The notes: generated from the letters alone by a model not told the origin. A stretch of 62,781 nucleotides of DNA from Candidatus Borkfalkia excrementavium (GCA_019115945.1 DXCO01000034.1:1-62781); one strand, 5' to 3'; positions 42,357-51,999 are shown, counted from the first letter of the stretch. Translations and numbers: made by a program.

Positions 42357-43316
42357 TTGCGCGTATATTTCACCGCATCGCAACCGTGCGCGCTCAGGCT
42401 GGGAGGAATCATGCTCGGCTTCTGCGGCGGGCACGAAAAATTTGTAGACGTCGACCCCGAGTCAAAGACGCTGGCCGAATTTATTCCGGAAAACGCGGAT
42501 TTTCTCCCCGCGGACCTGGTACTGGAAAAGTCTTTTTTTCAGTCTCCGCCCGCCTTTTGCGACGTTTACCGCTACGGATTTGCCGTACACCTGCATATCC
42601 GGGAATTTTCCGCGCGGTATTCGGGGATCTCCGTCCTGGCGCAGGAAAGGGTATGCGGCGCGCTGGTCACGCTTTACAAAAACGGGGGGATACAACTTTC
42701 GATCGAAAAAACGGATGGTTTTTACACCGAATCTCTTCCTGCGGCTTTTGCGGACGCACAAATTTTTTCGGAAACGGTCGGCGGCAAAGAACTGATCTTT
42801 CTTGCGGCCGCGGAGGGTGAGGATACCCTGCTGTTTATTTACGACGGGACCAGGCCGCTGTTCAAAAACCGCGTTTTATCGTACGCCGCGGGGGAATTGC
42901 TTTCTGCAAAACTTGCATTCCGCGACTGCGCGGGACACATCGCAGAGAGCGGCTGGAAACTTGATAACGGCAGGTTTGCACTCGCCTCCTATACCGTTCG
43001 TGAACGGGACGGATTTGAGGCGGACAGCCTTGACGAAAAACTTTTGCCCTTTGCGTTTTTTCAGACTTTTTTGGCGCGTGGGGACTATCGGAAATACCTC
43101 TCACCCGAACTCATCGGCAGGGCGGACGATCTGAAAGACTATCTGGGAAACTTTGCGGATGTCTGCATTCCCCCTTCCGCATTCTATCTGCATTGCGGCA
43201 AAATCAACGCGACGGGCCTCGTCTATCCCGCCGCGGAAAACGTATTTGACGTTAAATTTTTCTCTCTTGAAATCAAAAGCGGAAAAATTTGCAACATTCT
43301 GCCCGTAGAAATCTGA
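42357..43316 (+). CDS. Conserved-looking protein of unknown function
   Basis: 319 residues, no signal peptide or membrane segment. Beta-rich with a central FIYDGTRPLFKNRVLSYAAGELLSAKLAFRDCAGH stretch and a C-terminal region that looks like a second domain (DLKDYLGNFADVCIPPSAFYLHCGKINATGLVYPAAENVFDVKFFSLEI). I recognise no family. TTG start at 42357 with GGGAGG 8 bases upstream. Divergent from the Myb-like regulator, which may control it. Confidence 0.75.
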   Translation: MRVYFTASQPCALRLGGIMLGFCGGHEKFVDVDPESKTLAEFIPENADFLPADLVLEKSFFQSPPAFCDVYRYGFAVHLHIREFSARYSGISVLAQERVCGALVTLYKNGGIQLSIEKTDGFYTESLPAAFADAQIFSETVGGKELIFLAAAEGEDTLLFIYDGTRPLFKNRVLSYAAGELLSAKLAFRDCAGHIAESGWKLDNGRFALASYTVRERDGFEADSLDEKLLPFAFFQTFLARGDYRKYLSPELIGRADDLKDYLGNFADVCIPPSAFYLHCGKINATGLVYPAAENVFDVKFFSLEIKSGKICNILPVEI

Positions 43317-43400
43317 AAAAACGTTTTTCCTTTTTCCCGATTTGTGGTATACTGATACCATAAATACAATTTGCGGATCTTTCCGCGCGAGGCGTCGAAC

Positions 43401-44138
43401 ATGTTTTTTTCGGATTTATACCTCATCTATCTGTTCAGCGGCATCATTATCCTGCCGTGCATCGTGCTCTCCCTTTGGGCCAGCGCAAGAGTGCATACGG
43501 CATACAACAAATACAATAAAATCCCCACTTCTACGGACTGGACGGGGGCGGACACCGCGCGCATGCTTTTGGAAAAGAACAACATCGGCGGGATCGACGT
43601 GATCCGCGGCAAAGGAAAACTGACCGACCACTATGATCCCAAAAATATGACAGTCAGCCTTTCGGAAAGCACGTACAGTTCCAATTCGGTGGCGGCCGTT
43701 GCCGTCGCCGCACACGAAATCGGACATGCTGCGCAAAAAGAGGACGGTTATCTCCTGTTTTCACTGCGTTCCGCGCTCGTTCCGATCACGAATTTCGGGA
43801 CGATGATCGCCCTGCCCCTCGTGATCATCGGCGTCATCCTCGAATGGACGCTCGCCACGACGACGGTCGGGAACATCATCGTGTTTATCGGGATCTGCCT
43901 GTACGGCCTTTCCACTCTGTTTACGCTCGTGACGCTGCCGGTGGAGTTAAACGCCTCAAAAAGGGCAAAACGGATGCTCGCCGAAACGGGCGTACTTGTC
44001 ACCAAGGAAGAGCAGAAAGGCGCTTCGAAAGTGCTTTCCGCCGCGGCGATGACGTACGTAGCGGCGCTGCTGACCTCTCTCGTCTACTTTATCCGCTTTC
44101 TCTTCTACGTACTTCTCATCTCCAGAAAGGACAACTGA
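43401..44138 (+). CDS. Zinc metallopeptidase, YugP family
   Basis: 245 residues. One N-terminal membrane segment, then the zinc motif HEIGHAAQ in VAVAAHEIGHAAQKEDGYLLFSLR, followed by two or three membrane segments and ELNASKRAKRMLAETG near the end, as in YugP membrane peptidases of Firmicutes. Substrate unknown. ATG 43401 chosen for the family-typical start; an upstream TTG (43371) has no better site. Confidence 0.9.
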   Translation: MFFSDLYLIYLFSGIIILPCIVLSLWASARVHTAYNKYNKIPTSTDWTGADTARMLLEKNNIGGIDVIRGKGKLTDHYDPKNMTVSLSESTYSSNSVAAVAVAAHEIGHAAQKEDGYLLFSLRSALVPITNFGTMIALPLVIIGVILEWTLATTTVGNIIVFIGICLYGLSTLFTLVTLPVELNASKRAKRMLAETGVLVTKEEQKGASKVLSAAAMTYVAALLTSLVYFIRFLFYVLLISRKDN

Positions 44139-44180
44139 GTTAAAAGTAAACCGTTATACGGGCGTTTATGCGACCGGTCA

Positions 44181-44204
44181 TCCGCATCCGCCCGAGCGGA
44201 TGCG
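44181..44204. repeat. GC hairpin downstream of yugP
   Basis: 10-base perfect arms (44181-44190 and 44195-44204), 4-base loop, without a T-run; not clearly a terminator. Confidence 0.45.
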
Positions 44205-44291
44205 GCGGAAGACCCGTTCGCGCAATGAGTGCCTGCAAATAAAAATCCCGCATGTTGAACATGAAGGATTTCCAGTAAATGATAAAAAATC

Positions 44292-44324
44292 AAAGCCCCT
44301 CCGCAAAAGCGGAGGGGCTTTTTC
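44292..44324. terminator. Bidirectional terminator between convergent genes
   Basis: 13-base perfect arms (44292-44304 and 44309-44321), 4-base loop, T-run after it on the plus strand. Serves yugP and the convergent lipoprotein. Confidence 0.85.
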
Positions 44325-44350
44325 TGCCGGTCTTTTCAGTCGGCCGAAAA

Positions 44351-45229
44351 TCAATATTTTGTGACGCGGACACTGGTGATGACGATGGGCTCGACGGGGA
44401 TATTGAAGGTGGCCGTATAAGAACCGCCGTCCGCCTCCCAATATTCGTCATAGATGGTCATATCCTTCTCTTCGGTGAAGGACGCTTCATCCTCGGAATT
44501 TTCGGAAAGATTCGTCGTATACTCTTCGATCGCGGCGAGAAGGTCGCTGAACGCGTCTTTCGACTTGCTGTTTTTCAAAACACCGAACGTGCAGTAATTT
44601 TCGTCGGAAGTCGTGGTGTTCGAAATGTAGAAGAGACTCGTCGTGCTGTTGTAGCAATAAGGACGCTCGACGATATCGCCGTTGCGGCTCGTCTTTACCC
44701 AAACTTTTTGAGCGGTCCTAGCAGGCGTATAATAATAAGCGCCGAGAGAACCGATCTCGTTGGTAAGCGGGTTATTCGTGACTTCGAAACCGCCGTTCGC
44801 GGAAAATTCTCCGTACACGGTATTGTACGCGGTCGTTTTATCTGCGTCAGACCAAACGGATTTGGAAAGATTCAGAGCATCGTACTCATCTTCTTTGCTC
44901 AATATATCGTCCGCAGGATCGGTGCCGACATTCTCGTCGTAATAATACCCGCCGCCGACAAGATAATTCGTCTGATAATCGTGAATGACGGTGCCGTCAT
45001 AAAATTTCTTTTCGATCAGTTCGATATAGTGGGCGACCGTCTGCGGATACATATTGCGGTACAACTTGTATTCAAGCGTATAACTCTCGCCGTTAAACTG
45101 GATTTTTACGGTGATTTCGGGGCGCTTGGTTTCGCATCCCGTGAACATGAACAGCGCGGCGACGAAGAGCAGCGCGGCGAAAAGGACGGCCGCAAACTTC
45201 GACGCGAACGAACGCAAACTCTTTGCCAT
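44351..45229 (-). CDS. Cyclophilin-like lipoprotein (putative peptidyl-prolyl isomerase)
   Basis: 292 residues. Signal peptide with lipobox FTGC (Cys at about 32), so anchored outside the cell membrane. The segment YPQTVAHYIELIEKKFYDGTVIHDYQTNYLVGGGYY follows the cyclophilin pattern P.TV.NF..L...GFYDGT.FHR...F..GG, but the Arg of FHR is replaced by HDY and the rest is diverged and enlarged, so catalytic activity is doubtful. A role in folding of exported proteins is the family guess. Confidence 0.7.
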   Translation of the reverse strand: MAKSLRSFASKFAAVLFAALLFVAALFMFTGCETKRPEITVKIQFNGESYTLEYKLYRNMYPQTVAHYIELIEKKFYDGTVIHDYQTNYLVGGGYYYDENVGTDPADDILSKEDEYDALNLSKSVWSDADKTTAYNTVYGEFSANGGFEVTNNPLTNEIGSLGAYYYTPARTAQKVWVKTSRNGDIVERPYCYNSTTSLFYISNTTTSDENYCTFGVLKNSKSKDAFSDLLAAIEEYTTNLSENSEDEASFTEEKDMTIYDEYWEADGGSYTATFNIPVEPIVITSVRVTKY

Positions 45230-45355
45230 GATTCCTCCTTACGATCGGAAAAAATTTCTGAATTGATACCCTTTTATTTTACCCGTATTTTATGAAATCG
45301 TCAAGCACTTTTAAGCAAAATGAAGATTTTCCCGATGATTTCCCCTTTCTATCAC

Positions 45356-45386
45356 AAAAAGAAAACCGCCGTCCGTGAACCGGCGG
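45356..45386 (-). terminator. Terminator of the ribosomal alpha operon
   Basis: CCGCCG (45366-45371) pairs with CGGCGG (45381-45386), followed by T-rich sequence on the minus strand, about 35 bases after rplQ. Confidence 0.7.
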
Positions 45387-45419
45387 CGTTTTTTCTTGTC
45401 AGTGGATTCCACTTTGCAA

Positions 45420-45935
45420 TTATACGAGTTCGATGATCGCCGTTTCGGCAGCGTCTCCGCGGCGTTCGCCCAACGTGATGATGCGGGTGTAACCGCCAGC
45501 ACAATTCTTTTCGTCATTGCGCTGCGCATATTTAGGCGCGATCTCGTTGAACAATTTTTCGATCAGAGGATGTGCAACTTCATCCGTACGCGCCTTGTAT
45601 GCGGACTTGCTTTCATTAAACGCTTTGATCTCCTGCAGATCGTAAAGTTTCGCCATGATCCTGCGGCGGGCGGCAAGTTTCTTCGGGCCGTCTTTTACGA
45701 CGGTGACCGTAACTTCCTTTTCCTTTTTGCCGGTTTTTTCGGTGACGACCTTCGTGCTTTCGATGGTGTCGTCATACGTATTGATCGCGGCGGTAATGAT
45801 TTTTTCGACGTAGGAACGCAACTGTTTCGCGCGGGCCTTGGTCGTTTCTATTTTTCCGTACCAGAGAAGGCAGGAAGCCTGATTTCTCAGCATGGCAATT
45901 CTCTGCTCGCTGGTTCTGCCTAATTTTCCGGGCAT
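45420..45935 (-). CDS. rplQ: 50S ribosomal protein L17, with a large internal insertion
   Basis: 171 residues, about 50 more than usual. The N-terminus (KLGRTSEQRIAMLRN...KIETTKARAKQLRSYVEKIITAA) and the C-terminus (AGGYTRIITLGERRGDAAETAIIELV) are standard. Between them is an added Lys/Glu/Thr-Val-rich stretch (about 60-95, ESTKVVTEKTGKKEKEVTVTVVKDG) not found in the Bacillus or E. coli protein. Last gene of the alpha operon, 4 bases after rpoA. Confidence 0.96.
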   Translation of the reverse strand: MPGKLGRTSEQRIAMLRNQASCLLWYGKIETTKARAKQLRSYVEKIITAAINTYDDTIESTKVVTEKTGKKEKEVTVTVVKDGPKKLAARRRIMAKLYDLQEIKAFNESKSAYKARTDEVAHPLIEKLFNEIAPKYAQRNDEKNCAGGYTRIITLGERRGDAAETAIIELV

Positions 45936-45939
45936 GATG

Positions 45940-46911
45940 TTAGTCCTCCTTTTTTTCTAATGAAAGCCCGTAAGACGCGAGTTTCAAGATAACTTCGTCG
46001 AGCGACTTTCTTCCGAGGTTACGCACTTTGAGCATCTCTTCCTCGGTCTTTTTGGTAAGATCTTCGACAGTGTGAATGTTGGCGCGCTTGAGGCAGTTGT
46101 ACGAACGCACGGAAAGATCCATGTCTTCGATCGCCATCGCAAGGACCTGCTGCTGTTTGTCGTCTTCGTTTTTCACGAGGATATCCATCCCCTTGATAAA
46201 ATCGGAAAGATTTACGAACAGGCTGATGTGATCCTGCATGATTTTGGCAGCCAGCGAAACGATTTCCTTTGCGGAAAAGGCGCCGTTGGTCTCCACTTCC
46301 ATGATCAGTTTATCGTAGTCGATACTCTGACCGACGCGCGTGCTTTCCACGTTATAATTGACTTTTTTGACGGGCGTATAAATGGAATCGATGGGGATAT
46401 ATCCGATCGGATGGTTCTTGTTGGAACCCGCACCGCGGTAACCCCTGCCCCTGCCGATCGTGATCTCCATGTCAAGTTTCGCGCCCTCGTCGATCGTGCA
46501 GACGTACTGGTCTTTGTTGATGACTTCGACCTCCGCATCCTGTCCGACGATGTCGCCGCCCTTGATCACTGCGGGACCCTCTTTGCAAAGATGCACGGTC
46601 TTCGTGAAATCCTTGTCGACCGACGCCGTCTGGATGGCGAGCGTTTTCAGATTGAGGATGATTTCGGGCACATCTTCCTTCACGCCCTCGATCGCAGAAA
46701 ACTCGTGCTTCACGAGGCCGTCGGGGTAAAACCGGATTCCCTGCACCGCCGCCCCGGGGAGAGCGGAGAGGAGTATTCTTCTCAAGCAGTTGCCGATCGT
46801 GAGACCGAAGCCCTTTTCGAGCGGTTCGACGACGATTTTCGCGTAACTTTTCGGATAACCGTTTCTGTCTTCCTCTACCACTTCGATTTTGGGCATATCC
46901 ATTTCGATCAT
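45940..46911 (-). CDS. rpoA: RNA polymerase alpha subunit
   Basis: 323 residues. N-terminal dimerisation domain (KIVVEPLEKGFGLTIGNCLRRILLSALPGAAV) and C-terminal DNA-binding domain (MDLSVRSYNCLKRANIHTVEDLTKKTEEEMLKVRNLGRKSLDEVILKLASYGLSL), both complete. Confidence 0.98.
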   Translation of the reverse strand: MIEMDMPKIEVVEEDRNGYPKSYAKIVVEPLEKGFGLTIGNCLRRILLSALPGAAVQGIRFYPDGLVKHEFSAIEGVKEDVPEIILNLKTLAIQTASVDKDFTKTVHLCKEGPAVIKGGDIVGQDAEVEVINKDQYVCTIDEGAKLDMEITIGRGRGYRGAGSNKNHPIGYIPIDSIYTPVKKVNYNVESTRVGQSIDYDKLIMEVETNGAFSAKEIVSLAAKIMQDHISLFVNLSDFIKGMDILVKNEDDKQQQVLAMAIEDMDLSVRSYNCLKRANIHTVEDLTKKTEEEMLKVRNLGRKSLDEVILKLASYGLSLEKKED

Positions 46912-46945
46912 GCGAATTTACCTCCTTTTATTAGGGCGTACCCGA

Positions 46946-47569
46946 TTACTTCGAATACAACTCGACGATCATATGCTCCGCAATCTGACTGTCGATATCC
47001 TCCCTCGTAGGGAGAGCCAATACCTTTCCTTCCAATTTTTCAGGATCGAATTCAAGCCATTTGGGCATGTTTCCGACTTTCATCGTTTTGATCTGTTCGA
47101 AATATTTGTCCTTTTTCCTGTTCTCTTTGACGGCGATCACGTCTCCCGCCTTTACGATATAGGAGGGAACGTCGACCGTTCTGCCGTTGACGGAAAAATG
47201 CGCATGGTTCACGAGTTGCCTTGCCTGCGCGCGGGAACCGCCCACGCCCATTCTGTAAACCACGTTATCGAGACGGCGCTCCAAAAGGGAGAGCATGTTT
47301 TCACCGGTGATGCCCTTCATGCGGTCGGCCATCTCGTAATATTTTCTGAACTGGCCTTCCTGTACGCCGTAGATCCTCTTGGTCTTCTGCTTTTCACGCA
47401 ACTGCAGTCCGTATTCGGAAACCTTTTTCCTGCCGGCGCCGTGCGCTCCGGGAGGCGTGGGGCGTTTGTCGAACGCGCATTTGCCCGTATAGCATCTGTC
47501 CCCTTTCAAAAAGAGTTTTGCGCCCTCTCTGCGGCAGAGACGGCATTTGGATTCTCTGTATCTTGCCAT
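46946..47569 (-). CDS. rpsD: 30S ribosomal protein S4
   Basis: 207 residues. Zinc-type N-terminus (CRLCRREG...[10 protein letters not shown], four Cys), then the S4 RNA-binding fold ([50 protein letters not shown]). First to bind 16S rRNA in assembly. Confidence 0.98.
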   Translation of the reverse strand: MARYRESKCRLCRREGAKLFLKGDRCYTGKCAFDKRPTPPGAHGAGRKKVSEYGLQLREKQKTKRIYGVQEGQFRKYYEMADRMKGITGENMLSLLERRLDNVVYRMGVGGSRAQARQLVNHAHFSVNGRTVDVPSYIVKAGDVIAVKENRKKDKYFEQIKTMKVGNMPKWLEFDPEKLEGKVLALPTREDIDSQIAEHMIVELYSK

Positions 47570-47586
47570 TTCTTTCTCTCCTTAAA

Positions 47587-47985
47587 TTAAACTCTGCGGC
47601 GCTTCGGGGGCCTGCATCCGTTGTGAGGAATCGGCGAAACGTCGGTAATCATCGTCACTTCGAGATCAGCCGCGGCAAGCGCGCGGATCGCCGCTTCTCT
47701 TCCGGCGCCGGGTCCCTTTACATAAACTTCCACCGAGCGGAGGCCGTGCTCTTTTGCAGCCTTTGCCGCGGTGTCAGCGGCCATCTGCGCCGCAAACGGG
47801 GTGCCCTTTCTCGATCCTTTGAAGCCGAGGCTTCCCGCGCTCGACCAAGAGATCGCGTTGCCGCCCATATCCGTGATCGTAACAAGCGTGTTATTGAACG
47901 AGGACTGGATATGCGCCTGACCTTTGTCAACTTTTTTAAGCTCTTTGCGGCGCCTTGTCTGCACCGCTTTTTTCGCTGTTGCCAT
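47587..47985 (-). CDS. rpsK: 30S ribosomal protein S11
   Basis: 132 residues. [46 protein letters not shown] and the end [16 protein letters not shown] are diagnostic. Confidence 0.98.
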   Translation of the reverse strand: MATAKKAVQTRRRKELKKVDKGQAHIQSSFNNTLVTITDMGGNAISWSSAGSLGFKGSRKGTPFAAQMAADTAAKAAKEHGLRSVEVYVKGPGAGREAAIRALAAADLEVTMITDVSPIPHNGCRPPKRRRV

Positions 47986-48001
47986 ATCTTAAATCCTCCT
48001 C

Positions 48002-48370
48002 TTACTTCTTTTTCTTCGCGACGGTACGGCGGGGTCCTTTCCTCGTCCTCGCGTTTCTCTTGGAACTCTGTCCCCTGACGGGCAGTCCCTTTCTGTGACG
48101 GATGCCGCGATAGCAGCCGATCTCCATCAGGCGTTTGATATTCAGGTTCACTTCTCCGCGAAGTTCGCCTTCCACTCTGAGATTGTGGTCGATGTATTCT
48201 CTCAATTTGGATACGTCGTTTTCGTCGAGATCTTTTACGCGCGTGTCGGGATTGATACCCGTAGCGGCAAGGATCTCTTTAGACGTGGTGAGACCTATTC
48301 CGTAGATATAAGTCAGTCCGATTTCTACCCGTTTCTCTCTGGGTAAATCTACGCCGGCAATACGTGCCAT
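48002..48370 (-). CDS. rpsM: 30S ribosomal protein S13
   Basis: 122 residues. [26 protein letters not shown] start and the basic tail [28 protein letters not shown]. Confidence 0.98.
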   Translation of the reverse strand: MARIAGVDLPREKRVEIGLTYIYGIGLTTSKEILAATGINPDTRVKDLDENDVSKLREYIDHNLRVEGELRGEVNLNIKRLMEIGCYRGIRHRKGLPVRGQSSKRNARTRKGPRRTVAKKKK

Positions 48371-48478
48371 TTGTCCTTTTGACCTCCGTTTGGATTTTTT
48401 CTCTTATCTCTATATGCCATTCAGCCGGGTGCGCCGGTCTGGAATGAAACCTGCGCGCCGCCTGAGATTGTTTTCCGA

Positions 48479-48595
48479 TTAACCCTGCCTCTGCTTGTGG
48501 CTCTTGTTTTTGGAGCAGATGACCATGACTTTGCCGTTCCTTTTGATGACCTTGCACTTGTCGCACATGGGTTTTACTGACGGTCTTACTTTCAT
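48479..48595 (-). CDS. rpmJ: 50S ribosomal protein L36
   Basis: 38 residues, one longer than usual. [21 protein letters not shown] then [14 protein letters not shown], with the zinc ligands CDKC, C and His. ATG 48595 after a GGAGG; the long ORF extension to 48688 is not coding. The 127-base gap to infA holds a hairpin (about 48625-48653) and no gene. Confidence 0.97.
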   Translation of the reverse strand: MKVRPSVKPMCDKCKVIKRNGKVMVICSKNKSHKQRQG

Positions 48596-48721
48596 TTTTA
48601 ATTCCTCCGAAAAATTAGTGCTCGCAAAGCGCTTTTCAAAACGCTTTTTGCAATGGGCTCCGCCCCGATAATGCCTTCCGCGCCGCAAAAGCGCCGAAAG
48701 CCTGCTTTGACACCTTGCGGG

Positions 48722-48943
48722 TTACGATTTGCCGCGCCAGGTGATTCTGCCTTTTGTCAGATCGTAGGGGCTCATTTCCAATTTCACCGTATCGCCGGGA
48801 ATGATCCGGATGTAATTCATTCTCAGTTTACCGGATATATACGCCGTGATGACATGGCCGTTGGAAAGTTGTACCCTGAACGTCGCGTTGGGCAACGCTT
48901 CCACGATTTTGCCTTCCGTTTCGATTACGTCGTCTTTGGACAC
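48722..48943 (-). CDS. infA: Translation initiation factor IF-1
   Basis: 73 residues, single OB fold: [68 protein letters not shown]. Confidence 0.98.
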   Translation of the reverse strand: MSKDDVIETEGKIVEALPNATFRVQLSNGHVITAYISGKLRMNYIRIIPGDTVKLEMSPYDLTKGRITWRGKS

Positions 48944-48961
48944 GAATGCTTCCTCCGATAC

Positions 48962-49264
48962 TTATTGATCAATTTTAGATTTTCCGCTCTTTGCACGCTC
49001 TTGCCCGAGGCGCAAAAGCACGGACCGTACTTCGCTGTCTTCGTCCTTTCCCTCCGCGATCTTTGCGGAGATCTCGGGATAAAAAGCGGGCAGCAGGCGC
49101 ACATGCCTGCGGTTTTTTCTTTTGGGATTTTTGCAGCTTCTGTATTTTCCGTCACAGAGCAGGAGCGTTTCTCCGTCCTTTGCGGATATCAGATACAGTC
49201 TGCCTTTGTCCCTGCCGGATATACTTTCGCAGGCGCCGCCGATCTCGGGTGTCTGAACCTTCAT
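48962..49264 (-). CDS. KOW-domain RNA-binding protein (L14e-like)
   Basis: 100 residues. N-terminal KOW-like barrel (GGACESISGRDKGRLYLISAKDGETLLLCDGKYRSCKNPKRKNRRHVRLL) as in the small L14e/L6e/L27e-like proteins found between map and infA in Clostridia; function unknown, probably rRNA-linked. ATG 49264 with GGAGAAG. Confidence 0.85.
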   Translation of the reverse strand: MKVQTPEIGGACESISGRDKGRLYLISAKDGETLLLCDGKYRSCKNPKRKNRRHVRLLPAFYPEISAKIAEGKDEDSEVRSVLLRLGQERAKSGKSKIDQ

Positions 49265-49283
49265 GTTGTCTTCTCCGCGGGGA

Positions 49284-50027
49284 TCAAAGTGTGAGCACTT
49301 CCACCCCGTCTTCACGGATCACCACGGTATTCTCGTAATGCGCGGAAGGTTTTTTGTCCCGCGTTTCCACCGTCCAGCCGTCGTCGAGGAAATCTACCTG
49401 CCAGGTACCCATATTGATCATGGGCTCTATGCAGATGACCATGCCCGCTTTCAGGCGGATCCCCGTGCCGGCTTTCCCGTAGTTGGGGACGGACGGATCT
49501 TCGTGCATTTCCCTGCCGATGCCGTGGCCGACCAAAGCGCGGACGACGGAAAAGCCGTTTTCCTCCGCGTGTTTCTGCACCCTCGCGCCGATGTCGTAAA
49601 GGGGCGTTCCCGCGCGCAGATTTTCGATCGCTTTGAAAAAACATTCCTTCGTCACGCGGACAAGTTTTTTCTTTTCTTCGCTGACTTCGCCGACCAGAAA
49701 GGTACGGGCGCCGTCGCCGTGAAATCCGTTTTTATAAGCGCACAGATCGATGCTGACGATATCCCCTTCGCGGATCACGCGGTCGCCCGGGATCCCGTGC
49801 ACGACCTGTTCGTTGACGGATGCGCAGATGCTCGCGGGATATCCGCAATAACCGAGTTCCGAAGGGATCGCCCCCCTCGAACGGATGTATTTTTCCGCGT
49901 ACTCGTCCAACTCTTTCGTCGTGACGCCGGGCTTTATTTTCGAACCGACGTATGCGAGCGTGTCGCGCACGATGGCGCACGGCTCGCGCATCAGATCGAT
50001 CTCTTGTTCCGTCTTGATATGGATCAT
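49284..50027 (-). CDS. map: Type I methionine aminopeptidase
   Basis: 247 residues. Metal ligands in SIDLCAYKNGFHGDGARTF (Asp pair), VGHGIGREMHEDPSVPN (His) and GMVICIEPMI / SAHYENTVVI (Glu). Removes the initiator Met. Fits the conserved secY-adk-map order. Confidence 0.97.
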   Translation of the reverse strand: MIHIKTEQEIDLMREPCAIVRDTLAYVGSKIKPGVTTKELDEYAEKYIRSRGAIPSELGYCGYPASICASVNEQVVHGIPGDRVIREGDIVSIDLCAYKNGFHGDGARTFLVGEVSEEKKKLVRVTKECFFKAIENLRAGTPLYDIGARVQKHAEENGFSVVRALVGHGIGREMHEDPSVPNYGKAGTGIRLKAGMVICIEPMINMGTWQVDFLDDGWTVETRDKKPSAHYENTVVIREDGVEVLTL

Positions 50028-50040
50028 CTTTCTCGCCCGG

Positions 50041-50661
50041 TTATTTCAATGCGGCGACGATGCGGGCAAACACTTCGTCGATGGTGCCCACGCCGTCAAT
50101 GTCGATCAGAACGCCCTTGTTTTTGTAATAATCGATGAGAGGGGCGGTCTGTTCCGAATAAACTTTCAGGCGGTTGCCCACCGTTTCCTCGTTATCGTCC
50201 TTTCTCTGATACAGTTGGCCGCCGCACTTGTCGCATACGGTCTTTCCGCCGAGGAAATTTACGTGATAACTTTCGCCGCATTCCTTGCACACGCGCCTGC
50301 CGCACAGTCTGTCCATCAGCAGAGAAAGATCGATATCGATATTGATGACCGCGTCCACTTTGGAAAATTTGTCAAGTTCCTGCGCCTGGAAGAGGTTGCG
50401 GGGAAACCCGTCGAGAAGATAGCCCTTTTCGCAATCTTTCTCTTTAAGGCGCCCTTCGACGATCTTGCAGGTGACTTCATCGGGAACGAGTTGCCCTTTA
50501 TCGGTATAAGATTTCGCAAGAAGCCCGATTTCCGTACCGCGCTTGATGTTGTCGCGGAAAATATCTCCCGTGGAAATATGCGGCAGATCGTATTTTTCGG
50601 AAATGCGGACAGCCTGCGTGCCCTTACCCGCGCCGGGCGCGCCGAGAAGGATAATGTTCAT
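50041..50661 (-). CDS. adk: Adenylate kinase
   Basis: 206 residues. P-loop GAPGAGKGTQAV, LLDGFPRN and a zinc LID with CKECG...CDKCGG. Confidence 0.98.
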   Translation of the reverse strand: MNIILLGAPGAGKGTQAVRISEKYDLPHISTGDIFRDNIKRGTEIGLLAKSYTDKGQLVPDEVTCKIVEGRLKEKDCEKGYLLDGFPRNLFQAQELDKFSKVDAVINIDIDLSLLMDRLCGRRVCKECGESYHVNFLGGKTVCDKCGGQLYQRKDDNEETVGNRLKVYSEQTAPLIDYYKNKGVLIDIDGVGTIDEVFARIVAALK

Positions 50662-50682
50662 AAACGAATGACTCCTTTTTTC

Positions 50683-51999
50683 TTATTTCAGGAAGCCTTT
50701 ATAATTTTTCATCATCAACTGCGACTGCAACTGTTTATCGAATTCCAGCGCAACGGAAACGATAATCAAGATACCTGTCGTAGAGAATACGTTGACGTAT
50801 CCCGCCCCCGCGAAACTGAACGCGAACGAAGGCACGAACGCGACCAGCGAGAGGAAGATCGCACCAAACAGCGTGATGCGGTTAGATATCTTTTTGAGAT
50901 AATCCGCCGTAGGCTTGCCCGGACGGATACCGGGAATAAAGCCGCCGTTCTGCTGGATACTCTTGGAAATATCTTCGGGATTGAACTGGATCTGCGCGTA
51001 GAAGAAAGAGAACGCGAAGATCAGCAGGCAGAGGACGAGAATATACACCCACGCCCACGGCCCCGTGCCGCCGCTGATGTTCTGGGCATACCAACTGCTC
51101 GAATAACCGTCCCAGAACAGCCCCATGAACAGGTCGGGAAGGCTGATGATCGCAAACGCGAAGATCAAAGGCATGACGCCGCTGCCCGAAATTTTGATGG
51201 GGATGACCGTAGCCTGACCGCCGTACATCTTTCTGCCCTTCACCTGCTTTGCGTACTGCACCGGAATGCGGCGCTCTGCAAGGTCGACCAAAACGATGAG
51301 TGCGAAGATCACGATCGCGATGACGATAAAGACGATGGTAGACACGAGCGTGCTCGCGCTGAACCCGCTCTCGACCGTATTCTGGATAGGCGCAATGATC
51401 AACTGATTGCCGGCCGTGGAAATGATGCCGATGAAGATGATCATGGAAATACCGTTTCCGACGCCGTATTCGGTAATGCGCTCGCCGAGCCACATCGTGA
51501 TCATCGCGCCGCCGGTATAGACCACCGCCATATAAATATAGGTCAGCCATTCCTGATCCCAGAAATAGGTGAAGTTTATTGCATTACGTGTACTGGCAAA
51601 ATTGATGATGACGCCGATCGCCTGTACGATCGCGAGCACGAGCGTCAGGATACGCGTATAGGTGGCGATCTTCTTTTTGCCCTCTTCACCCTGCTTGGAC
51701 AGGCGTTCGAGAGCGGGGATGCCGACCGCGAGCAACTGCATGATGATGGATGCGTTGATATACGGCCCGATACCGAGCGCGAACAACGTGCCGTTCGCAA
51801 GCGCGCCGCCCGTGACGGCGCTCATAAGAGCGAGAAAATTGTTTCCGCCATCCTCTACGTACTCGCTGAACACGCTGCTCCTCAAACCGGGAACGGGAAT
51901 ATAGCAGCCGATCCTGTATACGAGCAGAAGCGCGAGCATGATAAAGATTTTTTTTCTGATCTCTTTGACTTTGAAAGCGTTTTTTAGAGTTTCAAACAT
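50683..51999 (-). CDS. secY: Preprotein translocase subunit SecY
   Basis: 438 residues, ten membrane segments. ALGIGPYINASIIMQLL, RRIPVQYAKQVKGRKMYGGQ and GGFIPGIRPGKPTADYLKKI are SecY signatures. Channel of the general secretion pathway. Confidence 0.98.
   Translation of the reverse strand: MFETLKNAFKVKEIRKKIFIMLALLLVYRIGCYIPVPGLRSSVFSEYVEDGGNNFLALMSAVTGGALANGTLFALGIGPYINASIIMQLLAVGIPALERLSKQGEEGKKKIATYTRILTLVLAIVQAIGVIINFASTRNAINFTYFWDQEWLTYIYMAVVYTGGAMITMWLGERITEYGVGNGISMIIFIGIISTAGNQLIIAPIQNTVESGFSASTLVSTIVFIVIAIVIFALIVLVDLAERRIPVQYAKQVKGRKMYGGQATVIPIKISGSGVMPLIFAFAIISLPDLFMGLFWDGYSSSWYAQNISGGTGPWAWVYILVLCLLIFAFSFFYAQIQFNPEDISKSIQQNGGFIPGIRPGKPTADYLKKISNRITLFGAIFLSLVAFVPSFAFSFAGAGYVNVFSTTGILIIVSVALEFDKQLQSQLMMKNYKGFLK

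Noticed and set aside
49885-51987. 700-residue plus-strand ORF opposite adk and secY
   Set aside because: Antisense shadow of two conserved genes; no motif or start site.
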